NCBI GenBank assembly: GCA_964023275.1
Contig: OZ029928.1
Span: 14,072,302-14,136,301 of the forward strand
Origin: Norana najaformis
Lineage: Eukaryota > Annelida > Clitellata > Crassiclitellata > Hormogastridae
Direction of reading: 5' to 3'
Length of the DNA stretch: 64,000 nucleotides
Each line of letters starts with the position of its first letter. The stretch's first letter is position 1. Made by a program: the position numbers and the translations under genes. Below, piece by piece: positions 39,701 through 48,400 of this stretch. The notes beneath the pieces were generated by a model. The model was not told where the DNA came from. It ran no database searches and was given only the letters and a program-made list of their open reading frames with translations.

Positions 39701-41006
39701 GAGTGTAGTTTTAGTTCTTCCTTTCAGGTCGGCGGTTTCTGTTCCATCTCTGGCTGGATCTTTCCAGCGTCGCCAACGGTTTAGGACGAAATATTGAAGA
39801 CATTTCTATGGATAGGTAGCCTAAGTGTTCAAGAATCATTTATGTGTAAAAGACGAGACGGATTAAAACTGATCCCCCAGCTAGAACTTTCCGATGAAGA
39901 CTAGAATTTTTGTGTTTTCGAAAATTCGACCCTATTTGTCTCCGAATCAACATCACTTATAATAACAACAGTTAAGTGCGAGAGATGCTTTAAGGATGAA
40001 TTTACCTAAAGCCTCTGCATATTCCGCTATATCGCTATCATAATGTCTCAAGATGTCGCTTGATGTCCATGGTTGACATATTAGTCCCGAGATGGCGCTG
40101 CTAGCAGTTCCACGATATCCTGTACCAATACCTCTATAGCAGTTGTCCAGCTCTGCGAAGCAAAAGTGTAAAATGGTACAAGTTAACTCATCTTTCTAAC
40201 AGAAATACAAGTGGTGTCAATTAACACCGTTTAGCAAGTTTAACCCAAATGTTTGCAATTTCTGGCCACATTTAACCTTTCGTGTAAATAATAAATCGAC
40301 AGTAAAGGCAGTAGCATATCTTCATATACGTAAAGGTAAAACATTGACTGCAAAGGCAGTGCATATCTTCATACACGCAAAGGTAATAAACTGAAAGTAA
40401 AGGCAGTAGCAATACAATACAATACAATGCAAATGGAATTCGTAATTGTAATTCCGAGATTTCTACAGCGCCCAACGAAAGCCGCGCCGCGGGGACAAGC
40501 TTATTCACAGACGCTCAGTCAAAACAAAATCGATATGCAAAAGGGTCCGGTTCCAGGTCAAGATCCAAAAGTCAGACGGAGAGACAGCGTGGCAGCTACG
40601 GGTGGTGGTGTTTGGGGTTGGAGAGGAGAGAGAGATAAGAGGAAGAAGGGGTGTCAGAGGATTGATGATGCCACCTTATGGAGTTCCGAAGTGCAGCAGC
40701 ACAAATTCAGAACTATAAGCAGAATGACAGAGGCAAGCTTTCAGTTTAGAGTGAAAGATAGTCTCGATAAGAGTGACGCAAACGTGAGAAAGTAAAGTTC
40801 CTGCCCTTCACCAGAGCTATATACAGAGTATAACCAGGGATGATAGGTAAGATGGCCGATATATATGTATGTATATATGTATGTAAATGTGTATGTATGT
40901 ATCATTTATGTATGAATCAAGATCAGCTAACCTCCCTGTGGACTGGTGACCATGGTTTCTGTCCTTTCTAAGCGCCGACAGTCGGATGCAAGCAGATTAC
41001 GACGCT
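36713..41006 (-). CDS. ROR-like: ROR-family receptor with degenerate kinase (3' five exons)
   Basis: Exons (minus): 41006-40932, 40152-40006, 38948-38838, 38392-37883 and 37527-36713 (stop at 36713). They join in phase 1 throughout and encode about 552 residues. A kringle is split over two exons: NCYRGIGTGYRGTASS, GLICQPW, DHNYCRNPG, NAPWCF and CDIPRC. A transmembrane helix (VLIYALFPCLTLPLCFGFIL) and a basic stop-transfer follow, then a tyrosine-kinase fold. Kringle next to TM and tyrosine kinase is the ROR layout (MuSK of some animals is similar). Ror receptors bind Wnt ligands. The Gly loop GEGSFGKV, the alpha-C glutamate (FWREI), VHRDIAARN and LWSFGCLLWEVF are present. The beta-3 lysine is arginine (VGIRTL), DFG/DLG is replaced by LLD (KISLLDVAR) and APE reads SPD. 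Catalysis is therefore doubtful. The 75-nt first exon (RRNLLASDCRRLE...) may be the end of a Frizzled domain. The Ig and rest of Frizzled exons were not found; the 5' end is missing. Confidence 0.88.
37648..37785 (+). mobile_element. Repeat family A (5'-truncated)
   Basis: From CCTGGATCTTGACCCTTTTGCC through TTTTGACTGAGCGCCTGCG to GCGCCGTAGAAATCTCGAG and ATTACGATTAC. It lies in the intron between the two kinase exons of the ROR-like gene. Confidence 0.8.
38792..38814. repeat. Short (CA)n
   Basis: About 22 bp of CA dinucleotide, intronic in the ROR-like gene. Confidence 0.85.
39545..39675 (-). mobile_element. LINE 3' tail, FRKRLKT family
   Basis: Same element end as 10275-10450 and 61815-61940: GTAATCGTAAATTTGTAAAGCG, CAGCAGAGGCGCTCCCGGCC and CGGTCTTCAAGCGCTTGCGG. 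In reverse it reads RKRLKTVLFP. It sits in a ROR-like intron. Confidence 0.7.
40438..40665 (-). mobile_element. Repeat family A, near full length
   Basis: Reverse copy, from GTAATTGTAATTCCGAGATTTC to GGAGAGGAGAGAGAGATAAG, closely matching 30290-30512. In a ROR-like intron. Confidence 0.85.
40855..40910. repeat. (TGTA)n microsatellite
   Basis: Short TATATGTATGTA array, about 55 bp, next to the 5'-most ROR-like exon. Confidence 0.75.
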
Positions 41007-41515
41007 CTGCACTCCAATAAATAGTAATAAGAAAAAGTAGAAATTATGAATTAGAAATTGGTACAAATTCTGAATTACGACTGAATGGTAAAAAGGCTCG
41101 TTCTTAGAACAGGTCTGTGAACAAGTCCTTTCTCTGAAATATCCTGCTCCTACATAAACTCTCGCTGACTCGCGTTCCACCTACGAAACAATCAGATGGT
41201 ACAGTAACTTAACGATTTGTTCATGTCTGCCATTCACATCATAGCTGGATGTTTCTGTATAGGCCTATGTATGCCTATCTGTTTATCCATATGTATAGGC
41301 ATGGTCTGTTTTGGCCTTCAAAGCTCGACTAAAAACCGGTCCGGACTAATTTCCTCAATAAGCTGTCGGTGTCTTCTTGGATTTCTTTCTCGGCTTTTTC
41401 GTCCGAACTCACCCTGGAATTTGGCTTCCACAACGATTTTGACTCGTAGCAACAATCGACTGACGTCTCCTTGAGCAAAATTACAATGGCGCTATAGAAA
41501 TTCTCAGTTTATTAT
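41007..41515. other. Intergenic or intronic stretch 5' of the ROR-like exons
   Basis: I looked for Frizzled or Ig exons on the minus strand and found none that I can support. A SINE tail (CGACTGACGTCTCC..GGCGCTATAGAAA) occupies about 41450-41505. Confidence 0.4.
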
Positions 41516-41620
41516 TATTAATCGCAAATTTGTATGGCGCCACTTCAAGAGAAACCTACAAGAGGCGCTGCCGATAATACAATACAAAAGCACAATGGAA
41601 CAGAATGGTTTTCAGGCACT
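41516..41620 (-). mobile_element. LINE 3' tail fragment, FRKRLKT family
   Basis: TCGCAAATTTGTATGGCGCC, CTTCAAGAGAAACC, AGAGGCGCTGCC and GAATGGTTTTCAGGCACTGAC follow the order of the tail at 10280-10400. The 18-bp array begins exactly inside this tail. Confidence 0.6.
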
Positions 41621-42070
41621 GACGGTAAACAGGTAGAGGACGGTAAAAAGGTAGAGGACGGTAAACAGATAGAGGGCGGTAAACAGGTAGAGGACGGTAA
41701 ACAGGTAGAGGACGGTAAACAGGTAGAGGACGGTAAACAGATAGAGGGCGGTAAACAGGTAGAGGACGGTAAACAGGTAGAGGGCGGTAAAAAGGTAGAG
41801 GACGGTAAACAGGTAGAGGACGGTAAAAAGGTAGAGGACGGTAAACAGGTAGAGGACGGTAAACAGGTAGAGGACGGTAAACAGGTAGAGGACGGTAAAC
41901 AGGTAGAGGACGGTAAAAAGGTAGAGGACGGTAAACAGGTAGAGGACGGTAAACAGGTAGAGGACGGTAAAAAGGTAGAGGACGGTAAACAGGTGGAGGA
42001 CGGTAAACAGGTAGAGGACGGTAAACAGGTGGAGGACGGTAAAAAGGTAGAGGACGGTAAACAGGTAGAG
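41621..42070. repeat. 18-bp minisatellite, 25 copies
   Basis: Unit GACGGTAAACAGGTAGAG with AAG/CAG, GAC/GGC and GTA/ATA/GTG variants. 450 bp equals 25 units. Because 18 is a multiple of three, one plus frame (DGKQVE repeats) and two minus frames stay open for more than 170 codons. Flanking DNA is repeat-derived, so I do not call a gene. Confidence 0.93.
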
Positions 42071-42299
42071 GTCATCTCCGGGGCACTCCGTCCGCCTCAG
42101 AAGATTCAGTTCATTAAAAATTTGAAAGTTTTTATTGGCAAATATGATGTTTTTCGTATTGTCCACTTTTCTTAATCCGCATTTTGGTCAAACTGTATAG
42201 CATGCGCTTTCATATGAAACAGTTGCATCTCAGATCCTGTCTGGTTCTGTACAATCGATTGTGACTTTCGAATGCGGTTTTGCTTCGAAGCGACCAGAA

Positions 42300-42350
42300 A
42301 TTGATGATCATGTGCATTATGATAACGGCGCCATAAAAGTTTCCATACTA
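42300..42350 (+). mobile_element. SINE 3' tail fragment
   Basis: TTGATGATCATGTGCATTATG and GATAACGGCGCCATAAAAG match the common SINE tail. Confidence 0.55.
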
Positions 42351-42636
42351 GATTAGATAAGATGAAAATAGCTACCAGTGAATCGAACTACTTCTATTCG
42401 CCATAGTTTACTCTGTAAGCAACAACTGTGTGTTCCACACAACCTTACTCCTTTACCCTGCTCACTGTAATGGCAGAGGCCCATAAATAATAGGCCTACC
42501 CGACATGACTAATTGTTAATGTTATGGTTTGGAGTATCATGAAAAACAAGCTTACATTTATACGGATACGATGACTTAGGCATATGCCTGTCTGTCAGTC
42601 AGCTATATCCCTCCCCATTTGACTGTTTCTTTCTAG

Positions 42637-42879
42637 AACAAAGACTTAGGCTTATCCAGTGTCGTTGAAGGCGGAACACGACGATTCCTCGCGTGGCTGA
42701 AAGTTTCGGGATACACCGTCGATGTTTACGTCATCAACGTTGTCATCGTCTTCTTCTTTATCGGATACGTTGTTGTAAACTTTTTCCGAAATGTAACAGG
42801 CCTCGATGATGAAGTGTATTCGACAATCAACACCGCCTTTATGGCTGTCAGTTGGAATTGGAGCCGAGATTGTGTGTAA
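42637..42879 (+). CDS. Unassigned terminal exon with one transmembrane helix
   Basis: After a good acceptor (GACTGTTTCTTTCTAG) a phase-0 frame of 80 codons runs to TAA. It has one strongly hydrophobic segment (VINVVIVFFFIGYVVV) followed by NFFRNVTGLDDE, where NVT could be glycosylated, and ends WNWSRDCV. Base composition changes sharply at the exon edges. I do not recognise the family and found no upstream partner exon on the plus strand. It may belong to a gene whose other exons lie in the 34.3-42.6 kb interval, interleaved with the minus-strand ROR-like gene, or be a relic. Confidence 0.4.
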   Translation, partial: NKDLGLSSVVEGGTRRFLAWLKVSGYTVDVYVINVVIVFFFIGYVVVNFFRNVTGLDDEVYSTINTAFMAVSWNWSRDCV

Positions 42880-44565
42880 AAGACTACTACAAGGCGTCGT
42901 TATATATACAAGCAGCTTATAAACGACGGCGATTCCATCGACGCAGGAGGGTCGACCACAAACAATAACGACAACGGTTGCGCAGGACGATCGAGAAAGC
43001 GTGCAGAGATCGATGCCATGTGACTGACATTGGGCTTTTAATTTGACCGAAAGCCCCCTAGCTAAAGCTTCTTAAGACGAGAAAGCGACTCATTCATATT
43101 AGTCGTTTAATATTTGAACAATTAGAACTCAGCGGCCGTCGGCCCGGCTGCATATATTACGAAAATACATATTGAATTTGCTCCAAGAATTGAATTTGCA
43201 ACCAATCAGAAGTCGTCATTTATGTGATGAATATTCACTGCTGTATGAATATTCATTACTGATAAGCGCTTGGCGGTATTATGAAAATTCAGTTGATTAT
43301 TCAAAACAGTTTGTAATTAAAAATATAAATCTGCGACCCGGCTGATCTGGAACAGGGGCTCCATAATGTTTAGGCTATTCTTGAACCGTTCGGAGTATTC
43401 GGATAATTTTTATTCCGATCAAAGTGTTATGTGAGAATTTTGTGATGTGTGTGGTGTTGATTCTGATTTCGTTTAAAGATCACGGCTATTCCATCATCAT
43501 CATTTCCACTGTTTTGAAATTCCTCTAACCCTCTTCCGTATGTCCGTCTCTGTTTACCTTCGTCTTTCCCTAATTCTTTGCATGCATTTACTTGCCTATG
43601 CGACCGTGAACATCTCTCCAGCCCCAAACATCACCCACCGTAGCTGCCACTCTGTCTCTCTGCCTGACTCTTGGATCTTGACCCGGAATATCGATTTTGT
43701 TTTGACTGAGCGCCTGTGAATAAGCTGGTCCCCGCGGGGCGGCTTTCGTTGGGCACTGTAGAAATCTTGGGATTACGATTACGATGAACACCATCTTAAA
43801 TGTTCTCCTCGGGTCACGTGGTATTGAGAGATGTTTTTATTTTCGTCAGTCCTTTGTTTCTGATGTAATTTATCGATTTCTCGAAGCCAATCAGTCTCGT
43901 CTATTGCGCTTCGTTGGTAATCGGAAATAGGCATCGCATCAACGAGATTTTACAGCCAGAGGCCACTGGCTTTCAGACTGGAGTCCAGCTGCGAATGATG
44001 AAGTGGCCTTTTATAATACGACTCGCCCTCCAGCCAATGTCTAGTGATCTTCCTCATGCACGTCAACTGCTTTTTGTATTGCCCACCCAAGTGTACACTC
44101 CCTCCGGTCAAAGATGGCCATCTATGGCTGTACGACAGCGTGTGGGTCGGAGAACTGCGTGGAATCAATAATGATCAGGGCTTTACAATTAGTCTGCGTG
44201 ACGATTCGTGACTTCTATATCAACTGCTCAAAATTCTAGCTCACGCTAACCGCTAATAGCCTATGGTCCGAAATTAAATCCCTCAAATTAATCCGAAATG
44301 TTTTATTAGTTATTTATCACTTACAACGTGCGCAAGGTCATGTATTCATTCACCAAAACGACATCCAGACTTCAACTAGAAACACGTATTTGGACTGTAG
44401 CTACATTTTAGAGAAGTGCATCTCAGGTGACTATACATGACCAATACACAGAAACTATAAGCGGTATAGCACAAAATATATTTATCTGTAAAACAGGCCA
44501 TATTTAAATTGCATGACTACCAACTCTGTCAATCTCAAGAATTTATCTTAGTTACAGAATATACA
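42880..44565. other. Intergenic stretch
   Basis: Apart from a family A repeat at 43605-43790 I see no exon or RNA gene. TGAATATTCA-type palindromic words occur around 43225-43255. Confidence 0.4.
43605..43790 (+). mobile_element. Repeat family A
   Basis: CATCTCTCCAGCCCCAAACATC, GTAGCTGCCACTCTGTCTC, TATCGATTTTGTTTTGACTG and GGGCACTGTAGAAATCTTGG, then ATTACGATTACG. The GGAACCGGACCCTTTTGCC part is deleted. Confidence 0.82.
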
Positions 44566-44577
44566 AATTCATCATCA

Positions 44578-45055
44578 TCATCATGATCCAAGGGCCGAGA
44601 GCCCATAGGTGTCCACTGCATGCATTGTCACTTGTCTCCACAGTTCCCGATCTTGTGCTGTTCTTATCAAGGCGTGCAAGTCTTGCTTACACCAATCCCT
44701 TATATCATCTGTCCACTCCCTGTTAGGTGTTCCTCGTCTCCCATTTCCGTCCATAGTTCCCATCATCACGCTTTTTATTTTTCTACTGTCATCCATCCTG
44801 CATATATTGTGTCCAAACAAGCGTAATTTCCTTCTCATTATTACTTGTATTAGATCTTCTTTTATGCTCAGTCTTCTTCGGACCTCCGTATTTTTTACCT
44901 TCATTGTCCAATTCAGATGTAAGATTCGTCTATAGCAGTACATTTCAAATGCTAATATCTTATCTTTATCTGTCTTTTTGATTGTCCATGCCTCACATGC
45001 ATACAGAGCTGTGCTAAACACACATGTTAGAGCTGTGTTAAACACATATACAAAT
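44578..45055 (-). mobile_element. RTE-like LINE 3' fragment (RT C-terminal region)
   Basis: The minus strand gives 154 open codons: ALYACEAWTIKKTDKDKI, FEMYCYRRILHLNWTMKV, EVRRRL, RRKLRLFGHNICRMDD, MDGNGRRGTPNREWTDDI and DWCKQDLHAL. This block follows the reverse-transcriptase core in RTE/Craniofacial-type LINEs. No RT YADD motif or endonuclease is in the window, so it is a 5'-truncated copy. The frame is intact, so it is fairly young. Confidence 0.88.
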
Positions 45056-45179
45056 TAGCATCATATTAATTAGCATGTCATATTCATTTTTCTAGCATAA
45101 CATTTTGTAGCACGTTACCTATGAAAAACTGCCTAAAACTCAAATCTGCATCGGCTTTCTATCAACCCTAATGGAGCAA

Positions 45180-45236
45180 AAGACTGGAATATATATAAAT
45201 TTAAAGAGAGACTGGAATATATATAAATTTAAAGAC
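45180..45236. repeat. 26-bp tandem duplication
   Basis: GACTGGAATATATATAAATT followed by TAAAGA occurs twice, downstream of TIGAR. Confidence 0.8.
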
Positions 45237-45424
45237 AATAACTTTCCACCTATGCAAAATGGTATCTTTGCAGGGACACACTGCAGTCAATGCATCTAGC
45301 TGTGCATCCAAAAACTACTCAGTACTTACTAAAGAACTGGCATCGTTTGCTAGTCAACAGCAAAAAAAAACAAGATGAAAAAACTGAATGCACAAAAAAT
45401 ACTGTCGAGAAAAATCTGCAGCGT

Positions 45425-48400
45425 TTAGACTAAATTGGCCAAAGAAACCAGTGGCGCAGTGTCTTCATTTCCTGATGCTAAATGGTCAGTTTCGAACACT
45501 GAAAGACAGTAGACTTTGGGTAAGGCTCTGGCACCATCACTGACTTGTACAATGAACCTCGCAACTCCAGCATTTGGTATGACATGAGACAAAGCTCTTT
45601 GTTTTTCTGATATTTTACACTTGAGTTCTTTGACAAAGTATGCTAATAATTCCATCAGAAGTCCGCCGTGACTAACGATAAGAACACTTGCGAAGATGTT
45701 GCACGTCTGCGAGTCGGACTCGGCGCATTCTGTTGCTAACTCGGAACTAGATGCTGCGGAGGCTTTTCCAAGTCTTTCATCATCATCTGTGGCCAAGATG
45801 CTTGAGCACTGCACAGATTCTGCCAACTCGGTTCCCGAGATCCGGCAGCTGTCTTCGGAATTATCTGTCTTGTCTACGCTGACAAAGACATTACACGTGC
45901 CCTGATAATTATCTGCTTTGTACACTCTGTCACTGATATCACGGATGCCTTGATAATCATCTGTTTCACCTCCTCTGTCACCAACATCATGGACACCTTG
46001 ACTGTCATTAGAGATGAATGTAGGTACACCAGAAGGTAACCTCAAACTGTTGCAGTCGCACGTTGCTGACGCTGCTAACTCTTCAACATTGTTATTAGGT
46101 ACAGAGTTGTTATTGCCAAAGGAATTTTTCAACTCTAAAACGAACTTTTCAGTTAATTCAACTTTGTTTCTTCTCCCCTCTAAATTTAGTCCACTTGTTT
46201 CACGGTCAACGTCAGTCCTAGCACCTGGGGAAGGCAACTGGTGAATTGCGGCTGTGAAAGACACGTCTGCTACATCAGAAGACGACGCACTGTGCTCGCC
46301 TGTTAAGCAATGCTGCCGTGGAGTATGCTGTCGGAACTGCTGCATGCATGCACACAATTCCTTAAAGAACGATTTTGCATGCTGCCGAAGCTGCAACAGA
46401 AATTCACAATTTACGTTCAGTCGTCACTATAATTTATCCATCCATGCATGCACGCATGCATCCATCCATCTGTTCTTAGTAATGGATGGAGTCGATGGAC
46501 ATATGACTTGTTAACAAATGCATTACTTACTTACTTAAATGCAAATGGGCTTTTTTGATTGCTGGACCTAAATTTTGGAACGCCCTCTGTGTCAGTTCAT
46601 TCTGCTCAGTCGCTTCTGTCATTTCATTCTCAACTTAACATTTACCTGTTTCAAATTGCTTATCCACCATAGGCTGCCTCTCTGTCTTGTGGACTGACCT
46701 TCTGGATACTGACCTGATTGTGGATTGGCTTGATCAGTTGATGCCTTGTGCATTAGACACCAGTGCATTAGAAGTTATTAATTATTATTATTATTATTAT
46801 TCATCTACCCACCAAGTCACAACCACCACAAAGATAACTAACATACCTGCTGTTTTGTCTCCATTCCTGATGAATTTTGTTTCTTAGAGTCTGATCGGAG
46901 AAGTCCTTTACCTGACGACATCGGCTGGCCCTCAAGAACGCCCAGTTTCTTTTACACAACAAACATAAAACCTTGTACAACACAGTGAACTACCAATATA
47001 TTCTAGTGCCAAACAACAAGAAATAAACCCACCAACTTGACATTGTACTCATTTACTGAACCCAAGAGGATGAAGGGCTGAGTTTTCACCCTGGCCTCTG
47101 GCTCCACCTGCCAGCATTTTATCCACATAATCAAACTGCCACCCTGAACTTTTATTGAGCTCCTCTCTCTCCATGGGCAAACTCAGGTGATCGTAGCTGC
47201 ATCCATTCAATAATGTTGCACTGGCTCATTGCTCTGATCCTTAGTGTACCCCAAACCTAAAAAGCACTGGGTTCATGGTGTTTCTCAGTCACCGCCCAAG
47301 GCTCTGGCATCTGCTACCTGTTTCTGTCCGCTCCATTGGTTCTGTGTTGTCGCTTACATCACGACTGAAATCTCATCTTTTTTGTACAACATATATCCTG
47401 TATCCCATCTTAGTCTCAAGGGCTTCACGGATCTGACTGCGTGGCTCTGCTCAGTGCATCATGAGTCTGGAATGTGATTATGTTCAGAAGTGACTATCAA
47501 TTAATGACTTTTGCAAAATGATTACTGCCCTATAGAAGTTTCTGGATTATAGCATGAAATAACAAAAAACAAATTTATTTTAACTTTAAAAGTACTTATT
47601 ACGTGCAAAGTCAATAGAGCTAAATCTGAGGCGTGAACCAAGACCATGGTTAGGGGCCAAGATAGAGTCATGCAAAGGTCATAGTGAAATGAAGAACTCC
47701 TAAATGCAAAGCAGACAAATTGGAAAAGCAAACAGTTGGATATGTGCAAATATAGACCTACTCGTTCTCTGAGCCTCACATCAGTCTTAATCTGGACTTT
47801 GCTCTTCTGGTTTTGCTTCATAATGATCTCACACGTCTGAAAAATTAATATATAATTCCTTAAAGAACAACTTTGCATGCTGGCAACAAGCTGAAGCAAT
47901 CAGAGTTGGATACGAAAAACAGCAGGTCCCCAAACATATGATAACAGGACACTCGACATGGCTTTGTATTGGAGCTTGACAAACTAGTTTGGCTGTCTGG
48001 TCGCGCCTACCTGGTAAATAACACAGACCTGCACGCAGTGCATTATTTACAGAAAAACCACACAAGGTCATCAACAACCAAACTTCACATGTATTTCCTA
48101 CGAAAATTTATAAGCTTTACAAATCAGTCTTCAAATTACATTTCTTTTAGCTTTGAAATAAGATACATGTCTAGAGTGGTCCGGTCCAGCAGTCTACCCT
48201 GATTCCCCAAAAACAGTTTTAATCCATATGTGGTTCATCACAAAGAAACAATCTGCCAAATTCGCTTAGAAGCAATTAATCACATTAATTAACGACCGCA
48301 GGTTTGCTCTACGAAACTGAACAGTAAGTGGTAAAACCTGTCGAGCGCGAGTTAAGTCACTGCTGAAGACGTGAGTGAATGATTCATTTTCAAGCCTTTC

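Noticed and set aside
41534-42175. 213-residue frame with VEDGKQ repeats as a gene
   Set aside because: Starts inside a LINE tail, consists of the 18-bp array, and both strands are equally open.
43914-44171. 85-residue plus frame as a gene
   Set aside because: No domain, no splice signals, and an equally long opposing frame.
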